Of a DNA stretch of 64,000 bases, positions 56,545-63,568 are shown one piece after another. The notes under the pieces were generated by a model. That model searched no databases and was not told the origin of the DNA. It saw nothing but the letters and a program-made list of their open reading frames with translations. Each line of letters begins with the position of its first letter. The stretch's first letter is position 1. This stretch comes from Halalkalibaculum roseum (GTDB lineage: Bacteria > Bacteroidota > Rhodothermia > Balneolales > Balneolaceae). Made by a program: the position numbers and the translations under genes. The stretch covers positions 727,250-791,249 of the forward strand of contig NZ_JAALLT010000001.1 of the NCBI RefSeq assembly GCF_011059145.1, written 5' to 3'.

Positions 56545-57783
56545 ATGGCGACTACTTATCACTTCTATCTACGCAAAGATAAAAAAAGAGACAACGGCAA
56601 ATGTCCGATTTATTTACGAATTACGCAAAATCGTAAATCAAGATATGTGAGCACTGGTGTATATGTTCCCGAAAAAAATTGGAATCCGGATAAAGAAGAG
56701 GTTCGAAAGAATCATCGAAATTATAAAGCGTTAAATAGTATCCTAGAGGAAGAACAGGTTAAAGCAGAAATAGTACAAGCGGAATTAAGTAGACATGGCA
56801 AGGATTCAGCAAAGGCAATCCAGGAGCGTTTAAAAGAAAGACAAACCGGAGATTTCTTTGACTTAGCTGATGAGTATCTGAAAGAGGTTGAAAAGACTCA
56901 AAGCTATTACACACATAAAAATGCAAAGGTAGCTATTGGAAAAGTAGAGGACTTTGAAGATGGTCGATCTCTTCCTTTAAAACATATTGATTCGGGGTGG
57001 TTGGAACGCTTTGAACGCTTCTTAAAACAGGAATACGATAATCATCCAAATACCATAAGTAAAAACTTTCGTGCTATCCGAGGGATTATTAAGAAGGCAC
57101 TAAAGAAGCATTTAATGCCCATTGATCCCTTTGCTACTTTTGAAGGTGCTAAACGGGCGAAACCACAGCCCAAAACTAAACTTTCTATTAAACAGATTGA
57201 GGCTATTGAGGAATTCAATTTTGAAAAGGGTTCTAATCTTTGGCATACTCGAAATTATTTTATGTTCTCATTTTATAGTGGAGGAATTCGTTTTGGAGAT
57301 TTGTGTTGTCTCAGATGGAAAGATATTAAAGAAGGTCGCCTTTCCTATCAGATGAATAAGAATAAGAAGGCATTTACTATTGAGCTAAATCAGCACCAGA
57401 AAGATATTTTAGAGTTCTATTCCGAGGATAATAAATCGGAACATTTCATTTTCCCAATCCTTAATAGCTATAAAGATTATTCAGATTCTACCTATTTGCG
57501 AAAAAGGATTAGTAGTAAAAACGCCTTGGTTAACAAATGGCTTGGAAAGATAGCTGAAAAGGTAAATGCTAAACTAGAAAAGGAAGTATCTGATACACCC
57601 AAGATTGAGGGTATTTCATTTCATATTGCAAGGCATTCGTTCGCTCAGCATGCTGTTAAGAAAGGATTAAGCATGTATGAGTTGATGCAGACATTAAGGC
57701 ATTCGAAGATAGAAACCACACAGAAGTATTTGAAAGGTCTCGATGAGCAACTAGCAGATGAAGCAATGAAAAAGGTATTTTAA
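56545..57783 (+). CDS. Bacteroidota-type tyrosine recombinase
   Basis: The 412-aa protein starts MATTYHFYLRKDKKRDNGKC, the arm-binding pattern of integrases on Bacteroidota elements, followed by PIYLRITQNRKSRYVSTGVY. A SAM-like domain (about 105-200) leads into the catalytic part with Arg249 (SGGIRFGDL), His360-Ile-Ala-Arg363 (SFHIARHSFAQ), His386 (LRHSKIETTQ) and Tyr395. I chose the ATG at 56545; an upstream frame lacks family likeness. A gene for a 309-aa protein starts one base after its stop, so the two are co-transcribed. Confidence 0.94.
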   Translation: MATTYHFYLRKDKKRDNGKCPIYLRITQNRKSRYVSTGVYVPEKNWNPDKEEVRKNHRNYKALNSILEEEQVKAEIVQAELSRHGKDSAKAIQERLKERQTGDFFDLADEYLKEVEKTQSYYTHKNAKVAIGKVEDFEDGRSLPLKHIDSGWLERFERFLKQEYDNHPNTISKNFRAIRGIIKKALKKHLMPIDPFATFEGAKRAKPQPKTKLSIKQIEAIEEFNFEKGSNLWHTRNYFMFSFYSGGIRFGDLCCLRWKDIKEGRLSYQMNKNKKAFTIELNQHQKDILEFYSEDNKSEHFIFPILNSYKDYSDSTYLRKRISSKNALVNKWLGKIAEKVNAKLEKEVSDTPKIEGISFHIARHSFAQHAVKKGLSMYELMQTLRHSKIETTQKYLKGLDEQLADEAMKKVF

Positions 57784-57784
57784 C

Positions 57785-58714
57785 ATGAGTAAAAAGGAAT
57801 ACACATTTAAAGATTGGAAGAATGGAATAATCGAATCTGATTATCAAAATGGGTTTATTGAGAATGTAAAATCAGATGATTTTGGGCGCTTAATTGATAA
57901 GGTATACAAGGCTGGTCATGTATCTGAAGCAGAGTTAGATAAGATTAAACAAGCACAGCAGGAGACCTTCTTTAATGCAGTCGATATTACTGTTAATGCA
58001 CTGATTGAGAATTTTAAGGAATCATTACGTATCTCTCCTGATCCAGAAGCCCTATTGCTAGAAGAAAAAAAGCTATTAAATGACTATCTGGATAATGCCC
58101 CTAATCATGATTATAGAGAGGTCCTAAAAGGTGGATGGAGTTCATCTGGGATCAATCATCGAATCTATAAGTTAGTTGAGGAGTTGAAAGGTGAATCGAC
58201 TATAATCCATATTGCAAATCCTTCTAGTATACCTGATGATAACCTTAGGGAAAGAGGTCTTGAACACGTTGCGGGATTGGTAAATATGGTTACAGAGAAA
58301 CTTTTTCCAGAAGTAGATTTGCCAAAAAGTAGTGAGGCATTTAATCTAAATAATTATGTCAGGAATGATTATTACCATATTGCCGTGTATGTCAAATTTC
58401 TTAATGAGCTTAAAGATTTAGAAGCACCTGGCGTTTCAAGTAATACCAACTCCCTTCTTGATCCTGAGGATGCAGCTAATGCATTTATAAAGCAATCAAG
58501 AAATACAAGGACACAATATTCTAAAGAGGAATATATACATGTAATGAAGTATGCAAGAGATAATCCAGAGGTTGTCTCAATTTCAAAACTTATCAGAGAT
58601 TTAAAAGATCATCCTGAGTGTCCACAAAAAATTAAGCCTAAAGGTAAAGCAAAGAATTCTATAAGAAATTGGATAGAGTTTTATGATCAAAAGGCTGGTA
58701 TAAAACGCAAATAA
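57785..58714 (+). CDS. Hypothetical protein linked to the integrase (309 aa)
   Basis: No family is recognised. The protein is acidic and mostly helical, without membrane or signal segments. The first 130 residues are charged helices (DFGRLIDKVYKAGHVSEAEL, KKLLNDYLDNAPNHDYREVL). The C-terminal 90 residues (TRTQYSKEEYIHVMKYARDN, then SIRNWIEFYDQKAG) may be an HTH-like or DNA-contact region. The single-base spacing after the integrase suggests a linked role, for example as a partner in recombination or as a small regulator. This is inference only. Confidence 0.6.
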   Translation: MSKKEYTFKDWKNGIIESDYQNGFIENVKSDDFGRLIDKVYKAGHVSEAELDKIKQAQQETFFNAVDITVNALIENFKESLRISPDPEALLLEEKKLLNDYLDNAPNHDYREVLKGGWSSSGINHRIYKLVEELKGESTIIHIANPSSIPDDNLRERGLEHVAGLVNMVTEKLFPEVDLPKSSEAFNLNNYVRNDYYHIAVYVKFLNELKDLEAPGVSSNTNSLLDPEDAANAFIKQSRNTRTQYSKEEYIHVMKYARDNPEVVSISKLIRDLKDHPECPQKIKPKGKAKNSIRNWIEFYDQKAGIKRK

Positions 58715-58826
58715 TACGGCCTACTTCCCATTTCAAGCTATTTCCACCTATTTCCACTTATTGTTTCAAGCTATCCTTCCTTCTTATTGTGTAGTGAAAT
58801 GAAAATACAACAAAGGAATTTTCACT

Positions 58827-59105
58827 ATGCAACATGCTTATATCCCAACTAAAGAAGAACTGGAAGATATAATTTCCAGAGTTACTAGAGAGACTGTTAA
58901 TGAAGTCTTGCCAGGAGCAATACGTAAAGCCACGCGTAATGAATGGTTAACTACTGATGACGTTATGGAAATGCTTCAATGTTCCAGAAGACACGTTCAG
59001 TATCTCAGGGATAGTAAGCAACTTCCATTCTCACAAAATGGCCGAACTATTCGATATCACATTGAAGATGTTGAGGCCTTTCTAAATGATCATAAAGTAG
59101 AATAA
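58827..59105 (+). CDS. Excisionase-family helix-turn-helix protein
   Basis: The 92-aa protein has an N-terminal helix (TKEELEDIISRVTRETVNEV) and an HTH_17 unit: WLTTDDVMEMLQCSRRHVQY, then RDSKQLPFSQNGRTIRYHIE and DVEAFL. Proteins of this shape act as excisionases or regulators on Bacteroidota elements. It likely works with the integrase at 56545. It has a repeated AAAG/AATT context upstream but no clear Shine-Dalgarno sequence. Confidence 0.85.
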   Translation: MQHAYIPTKEELEDIISRVTRETVNEVLPGAIRKATRNEWLTTDDVMEMLQCSRRHVQYLRDSKQLPFSQNGRTIRYHIEDVEAFLNDHKVE

Positions 59106-59156
59106 TCATTAATGGGAATGGTATGGTTTTCGGGCAATGCTGGAGAGCACCCCGAC

Positions 59157-59369
59157 CACATGGGAAAGACCAGGGAACAGCACTCTTCCCTGGGTTCCTA
59201 AACTTCCCGTGTGGGAAACTCAAAGGTAGATCCTTTTACGTGCACTTGCTTTAGAAAAGGCAAATTTCGGCGTACCGGGGGGTCTATCCTTGTCCCCCCG
59301 GTACGCCTTAAAGGCACTAAGTGGGAATAAAAAAAGGCGGACAGGGTGCTCGATACACCCTGTGCGCCT
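59157..59369. repeat. Cluster of strong hairpins upstream of the HUH replication gene
   Basis: Three structures are visible. First, a long arm (59157-59166 with 59204-59213, one wobble) that encloses an 8-bp hairpin CCAGGGAA / TTCCCTGG (59170-59193). Second, a perfect 14-bp stem GGCGTACCGGGGGG / CCCCCCGGTACGCC with an 11-base loop (59269-59307). Third, AGGCG..CAGGGTG / CACCCTG..CGCCT with a CTCGATA loop (59335-59369). They fill the whole gap before the Rep gene and are good candidates for a replication origin or packaging signal; a terminator role for the second is also possible. Confidence 0.6.
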
Positions 59370-59408
59370 ATAAATTTAATCAGAACGTGAATTCTTAATT
59401 AAATCATA

Positions 59409-59801
59409 ATGAGAAATGAAAACTACGAAACCCAACAACAGTACGCAAACTGGCTATCTAACGAACGCTGGGATTATTTCTTCACTGGTACCTTCAGATA
59501 TGAAAATATCTCTGTTAACGGCTCACGCAGGTGCGCTCAACGCTTTTTTCGAGGTTTCACGACCCTTGAACTTGGTGTTCTTTTCATCGAGTCGGGAAAA
59601 CTCTATGGAAAAGTCCATTTGCACGGCCTGTTACGTTTCCGTCCAGGTCACCGGCCATCAGCTCGAACTATTTGGTCTTGGTGGTTTGACCGTTACGGAC
59701 GTGCCAAAGTGGAAGAGATTGACTCCGCAGAAGCGGTCTCAAGCTACTGCTGTAAGTACGTAACCAAACAGATGAAGGATGAGACCTTCTTCCTGGTATG
59801 A
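59409..59801 (+). CDS. Compact HUH-type replication initiator
   Basis: The 130-aa protein has the three motifs of small rolling-circle Rep proteins in order: motif 1 YFFTGTFR (residues 19-26), motif 2 VHLHGLLRF (the HUH metal-binding pair) and motif 3 YCCKYVTK with the presumed nicking tyrosine (about 109-116). It is shorter than most Rep proteins and has no helicase domain, so a host helicase would be needed. The gene sits directly after a hairpin cluster that could be its nick site. Its stop overlaps the start of the next gene by 4 bases (ATGA). Confidence 0.8.
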   Translation: MRNENYETQQQYANWLSNERWDYFFTGTFRYENISVNGSRRCAQRFFRGFTTLELGVLFIESGKLYGKVHLHGLLRFRPGHRPSARTIWSWWFDRYGRAKVEEIDSAEAVSSYCCKYVTKQMKDETFFLV

Positions 59802-60043
59802 TGTCGGAAGAAAAGAAGCTAGCACTTGATTATAGAGATGCTGGCCTATGGTGGGGAGATATTCCCCATTCATTTGGATCTGATGTTTGTTCCAAGTGTG
59901 GTAATAGCTTGGGAGACGATAAATCTGCTGGTTTCAATATATGCGATTCCAGTGGGAACCATTGGTATGAATATCATCTGGAGTGTTTAAAAGGCATTTC
60001 CAACGTTTATGCCAATGGAGTGAGGATTTCTAAACCTGTATAA
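59798..60043 (+). CDS. Small zinc-binding-like hypothetical protein (81 aa)
   Basis: Translation is coupled to the Rep gene by a 4-base overlap. The protein has CSKCGN (two cysteines) near residue 31 and a later ICDSSG plus HLEC, a Cys/His set that could bind a metal ion. There is no signal peptide. The family is not recognised. The link to Rep suggests a role in replication of the element, such as a DNA-binding accessory. Confidence 0.6.
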   Translation: MMSEEKKLALDYRDAGLWWGDIPHSFGSDVCSKCGNSLGDDKSAGFNICDSSGNHWYEYHLECLKGISNVYANGVRISKPV

Positions 60044-60188
60044 ATATCCTTTTAAAGGCTAAAAAAGGAAGTTTTACGCTTTCTGGGAATCCATTTTTAT
60101 AACGTATTTACTGACAAGTAAAAGCGTTGAAAATGGGTTCTCAGCCTTTTTAATACGTAAAACTGTAAACTAAACTAATCTTAGGATT

Positions 60189-60446
60189 ATGATAGAAGAA
60201 ATTGAAAAACCAAAAAAACTGGAAGAAGATGACCAATTAACGTGTCCTGAGTGCGGAAAAGGATTTCAAGACTATAGGGGGCTTACTTCTCATGCAAGAC
60301 ATAAGCATGAAATAGGGAGGCGAGAAATAACTGAGTCAATTCGTAGAGAGAAATTGGCGGAAAGTAATTTTGGAGTGACCTTCAAATTTATAGCTGGAAT
60401 AACTACTACAATCTTAACTTTACTGATATTTGGTAAAATTAAATAG
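60189..60446 (+). CDS. C2H2 zinc-finger protein with C-terminal membrane helix (85 aa)
   Basis: The N-terminal half has a C2H2 pattern, CPECGKGFQDYRGLTSHARH followed by KHE: Cys-x2-Cys-x12-His-x4-His. The C-terminal 20 residues (KFIAGITTTILTLLIFGKIK) are hydrophobic and should span the membrane. A zinc finger tethered to the membrane is unusual in bacteria. It lies in the same direction as the Rep genes but 145 bases away. The function is unknown. Confidence 0.6.
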   Translation: MIEEIEKPKKLEEDDQLTCPECGKGFQDYRGLTSHARHKHEIGRREITESIRREKLAESNFGVTFKFIAGITTTILTLLIFGKIK

Positions 60447-60505
60447 CTTTTTAAGCCAATAGAGCAGGATTAATTGTCTAAAAGGTAAATATATTAGGTT
60501 TTTTA

Positions 60506-60534
60506 TTGACTTTTAGTAATATTTTTTGTATATT
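60506..60534 (+). promoter_or_regulatory. Strong sigma-70-like promoter
   Basis: TTGACT (60506-60511), 17-base spacer, TATATT (60529-60534). This predicts a transcript start near 60541, right at the beginning of the structured region. Confidence 0.65.
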
Positions 60535-60540
60535 GATAGT

Positions 60541-60830
60541 GTAGTTCTCTGATATACTGATTAAGTGATATCTCTAGCCGCTATTAATTTAATTGCCTTC
60601 AGTATTGCAATTGGAGGTGCGGATTAATCCGCTTTCGGTGGCCTAAATGTTGTGTCCCCACAATGAGTAATCCCCCCTGGGGTAACCCCGGGAGGGCCAA
60701 TTTGGTGGGAGACCAACCACATATACATAACCACTAGGACAGAAAAAGGAAGTTAACACAGGTTCCTACGAACTACGGCGTGAGATCACATTTTGGGAGG
60801 CCGGTGAGATTCACCGTCCGTAGTATAATT
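60541..60830 (+). ncRNA. Structured non-coding region, candidate retron msr-msd or leader RNA
   Basis: No long frame fills this stretch. Hairpins in order: AATTGC / GCAATT (60591-60612, 10-base loop), GCGGA / TCCGC (60619-60632), TTGTG / CACAA (60650-60663), a GC-rich arm around GGGGTAACCCC (60671-60697), and TTGGT / ACCAA (60701-60715). GTAGTTC at the predicted transcript start (60541-60547) is complementary to GAACTAC (60770-60776), like retron a1/a2 ends. ACTACGG (60772-60778) can instead pair with CCGTAGT (60818-60824). It lies upstream of a retron-type RT but with a 68-aa gene and an XRE gene between, and the branch-point context is not canonical. A regulatory leader is the main alternative. 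Confidence 0.45.
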
Positions 60831-60857
60831 CCCAAATTAAAATGCAAGGTGAATAAT

Positions 60858-61064
60858 ATGGAGCCTTACAAATTAGTAAAGGAGCTTCAAGAGTTCCTTT
60901 CAGAGAATCGTAGCAACCTGACAGATGAAGATGTAATACTAATTAATCAAGTTATTGATGAACTAAAAAAGTTGAATGATCCAACCCAGAATCACATCGA
61001 TTTTATAAATCGGAGTGTTAAAATTGTTGAGTTGGTTATGAGACTTTTTGATGTTTTTGAATAG
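60858..61064 (+). CDS. Small hypothetical protein (68 aa) after the structured region
   Basis: I start it at the ATG 60858 (MEPYKLVKELQEFLSENRSN), with AAGGTG about 10 bases upstream; an earlier in-frame start would enter the structured RNA region. It is helical and charged (DEDVILINQVIDELKKL, NRSVKIVELVMRLFDVF). No family is recognised. A weak terminator follows, so it may be on the same transcript as the structured RNA and separate from the XRE-RT pair. Confidence 0.55.
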   Translation: MEPYKLVKELQEFLSENRSNLTDEDVILINQVIDELKKLNDPTQNHIDFINRSVKIVELVMRLFDVFE

Positions 61065-61075
61065 CAAGTGCGGTT

Positions 61076-61110
61076 AGATATTACAGTAGTAATCTGGCTT
61101 CCTTTTTTTT
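61076..61110 (+). terminator. Weak terminator before the XRE gene
   Basis: A short bulged stem (ATTAC / GTAAT, with AG/CT extension) is followed a few bases later by a T8 run at 61103-61110. Confidence 0.45.
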
Positions 61111-61133
61111 CTAAAAATATAATGTAGGTACTT

Positions 61134-61442
61134 ATGAAGTTTGGAGATGCAATTTATACTGTTCGGAAGCAAAAGAATATGTCACAGGATAAATTTTCTA
61201 AATTGATAGGTGTAGATCAGTCATACTTATCATTATTGGAAAATAATAAGAAGCGACCTAGTACTAAGCTCTTGGAAGAAATAAGTAACAGTATCAATAT
61301 TCCGTTACCAATTTTGCTTTTTTATTCCATTTCCGAAGAAGATGTTAAAAATGATAAACGTGAACTTTTTAGATTAGTTTACCCGCAAATTAAAGACATG
61401 TTATTCCAGATATTTGATGAGGGTGGAGATGTAGATAGATGA
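61134..61442 (+). CDS. XRE-family regulator in an operon with the reverse transcriptase
   Basis: The 102-aa protein begins with an HTH_3 domain: FGDAIYTVRKQKNMSQDKFS, then KLIGVDQSYLSLLENNKKRP. The C-terminal part is helical. A TATAAT hexamer lies at 61118-61123, 10 bases before the start, so the transcript may be nearly leaderless. The stop overlaps the RT start (ATGA), so the two are made together. It may repress the operon and so keep a toxic effector silent; that is inference from layout, and retron types with an HTH partner are known. Confidence 0.88.
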   Translation: MKFGDAIYTVRKQKNMSQDKFSKLIGVDQSYLSLLENNKKRPSTKLLEEISNSINIPLPILLFYSISEEDVKNDKRELFRLVYPQIKDMLFQIFDEGGDVDR

Positions 61443-62269
61443 TTTGGGAAGCAGAAACATTTTTTAAAAATATAATTGAGACAGATCGGCAAGAGTATCA
61501 GAAAATAAAAAATAATATTTCTGATTTTTATTATCGAAAAGAGGTAAAGAAATTAGACCAGTTTGGTAATGTCAAGACTGATCAAAACGGAGAACCTGAA
61601 ATCAGGGTCTTAATTCCTCCCAAGGGTAAATTAAAGGGCATTCAAAAATTAATTAATTCTAGAATTTTTTCGCAGATAGATTTTCCCCCGCAACTACATG
61701 GATCTATCAGAGAAAAAAGTTGCATAACTAATGCCCGTGAACATCAAGGTAATAAATATTTTTTCTTAACCGACTTGCGGAATTACTTTCCTACAATAAA
61801 CAATAATTTAGTTTATGAGGCACTAATAAAGTTAGACTTTTCTCCTGAAGTGGCAAGTTTGATTACAAGGCTTGTTACATATAAGGGTTGCATTCCACAA
61901 GGTGCACCTACAAGCCCGGCAATTTCAAACTTAGTTTTTTTGCCCTACGATTCTAAAATCATCAAAATATGTAAGCAGCATGAATTAACATATACACGCT
62001 ATATTGATGATTTAACATTTTCTTCGAAAAATTTTATACCAAAAGCGGTAATTCAAAATATCCTTGATGTAATAAGACATTCCCCATTTAAATTTCATCC
62101 TCGTAAGACGAAAACGAACATTGGAATAACGGAAGTCACGGGAGTCTTGGTAAAAAATAATGGCTTAGTTGCACCTGAAAGGAAATTCCAGAAACTGGAG
62201 AAGCTCAAGCAAAATTCAAAAAAGGCTATTGGGTTGAGAGGGCATATAAAGGCAATTTCAAAAAAATGA
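61439..62269 (+). CDS. Retron-type reverse transcriptase
   Basis: The 276-aa protein has the RT core and both retron hallmarks: NAREH (residues 98-102, the NAxxH motif), first catalytic Asp112 in FLTDLRNYFPTI, QGAPTSPAISN (154-164), YIDD (188-191) and VTGVLV (233-238). In retrons the RT copies part of a partner RNA into multicopy single-stranded DNA, which controls a toxic effector. The protein is shorter than most retron RTs (about 310-330 aa) and stops right after a run of seven A (62260-62266) within LRGHIKAISKK, where the thumb region normally continues. A one-base shift there would add 13 residues or fewer. A 57-base gap separates it from the next gene. Confidence 0.9.
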   Translation: MIWEAETFFKNIIETDRQEYQKIKNNISDFYYRKEVKKLDQFGNVKTDQNGEPEIRVLIPPKGKLKGIQKLINSRIFSQIDFPPQLHGSIREKSCITNAREHQGNKYFFLTDLRNYFPTINNNLVYEALIKLDFSPEVASLITRLVTYKGCIPQGAPTSPAISNLVFLPYDSKIIKICKQHELTYTRYIDDLTFSSKNFIPKAVIQNILDVIRHSPFKFHPRKTKTNIGITEVTGVLVKNNGLVAPERKFQKLEKLKQNSKKAIGLRGHIKAISKK

Positions 62270-62325
62270 ATTAGCGTTTACACTATAGTTTATCATCTTT
62301 AAAGGCTATCATTTGGAGGTTAATA

Positions 62326-63567
62326 ATGCAGAAAAAATCAATTGGTTCATGGGTCGTTCATCATTCTAACAAGCTAGATGGATACATTCACAGTCCCGAA
62401 TTTAAGAATATCAAAGTCGCTGGTAAGTGTGGTACACTTCTTTCTGCAATAACTGAAGATAAAGATTCCTCCATTACTAATACTAAATTGGAGGCGCTAG
62501 CAGCCTCATCAAATATTGATACTACTTTTGAGTTACCGAGGCTATTAGAAGTATTAGAAAATAATCACTTAATTGAGAGAAATCAGAATGGGATAGAAGT
62601 ATTAGGCTTAACAAATAGTGCAGTTTTATCACAAACCTCAGATATTTTTAAAGAGCTTAAACCCTCCAGATTAGAACGTGCCAGCCTTGAATTGGCAGAC
62701 TTATGTTCAGATAGACCCCAATTGGAAACTAAAGCTAAAGAGTATGTTTCCGATACCTATAAATTATCAAATGAAGAATCAACCAAGCTCTTAAGTAATT
62801 CAGAAGAAATTGGGTTTACTGACTTTGAACAATTATCCAATGAAAATAAAATCTACTTTAATGGTTATTTATTTAAACACGAATCGATTCCCAAAATTAA
62901 TGCTGTATTAGCTTCTTTATCAGATGCAGAAAATAGAAAAGTTGTAGAAGCAAATGAATATTTAGAAAAATTTGGTTGTGTCGAATCGAAAGATTTGGAA
63001 AAGCTATTGGGAAAAGATCTTTTTGAAAAACTTTTATCAATCGGCATGTACGAATTAAATCAAGTAAGTAATGATTCCGAAAGTGTTATTTATGTAACGA
63101 GGCCTCAGGCGTTTGTAAAATTTCAAGATCCAAGTAATACTGATACTTTTGATCTAGCAAAAAGCTTAGTTGCTTCGATTACTTATGGTATTAACAGAAG
63201 AAGTGCTAAGGATGGTAGGATTCGAATGGTAGAATTATTAATGCAGAAACTACTTAGAGGTAAATGGGTTGGCCCAGCTAAAGCAATTGGAGAAGACTAT
63301 AGAATTCTTGAAACGAAGAAAGTGGTTAAGGTTAAAAGGGAAGGTTACGGTTTTTCAATGAAACTGTTAAAAAAAGAAATTGGAGAAATTGCTTTAAAGG
63401 TTATTCAGGAAGGAGATGCTAGTGAGAAATCGCTTGATAGGTTTCCTGGTTCACCAGTCACAAACTATATTCCACCTGAGCAAAATAGATCAATTCTTAG
63501 AAAACAGCAGCAGAATCAAAATTTAGATCTAAGAGAAATTTTAAACTCTATTAGAACAGAAAATTAG
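62326..63567 (+). CDS. Unknown 413-aa protein downstream of the retron RT
   Basis: I do not recognise a family. A good ribosome-binding site (TTTGGAGG) lies before the ATG. The N-terminal third (FELPRLLEVLENNHLIERNQ, then GLTNSAVLSQTSDIFKE) looks like a winged-helix domain. The middle is helical with beta segments. The C-terminal part is basic (IRMVELLMQKLLRGKWVG, then KVVKVKREGYGF) and ends in a Gln-rich tail (EQNRSILRKQQQNQNLDLRE). A PD-(D/E)xK-like nuclease gene follows after one base. This pair could be the effector of the retron or a separate restriction-like module; a DNA-recognition role for this protein is a guess from the winged-helix look. Confidence 0.7.
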   Translation: MQKKSIGSWVVHHSNKLDGYIHSPEFKNIKVAGKCGTLLSAITEDKDSSITNTKLEALAASSNIDTTFELPRLLEVLENNHLIERNQNGIEVLGLTNSAVLSQTSDIFKELKPSRLERASLELADLCSDRPQLETKAKEYVSDTYKLSNEESTKLLSNSEEIGFTDFEQLSNENKIYFNGYLFKHESIPKINAVLASLSDAENRKVVEANEYLEKFGCVESKDLEKLLGKDLFEKLLSIGMYELNQVSNDSESVIYVTRPQAFVKFQDPSNTDTFDLAKSLVASITYGINRRSAKDGRIRMVELLMQKLLRGKWVGPAKAIGEDYRILETKKVVKVKREGYGFSMKLLKKEIGEIALKVIQEGDASEKSLDRFPGSPVTNYIPPEQNRSILRKQQQNQNLDLREILNSIRTEN

Positions 63568-63568
63568 T

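Noticed and set aside
59269-59307. CRISPR-like repeat array near the HUH gene
   Set aside because: The repeated elements are hairpins of different sequence with no regular spacer pattern.
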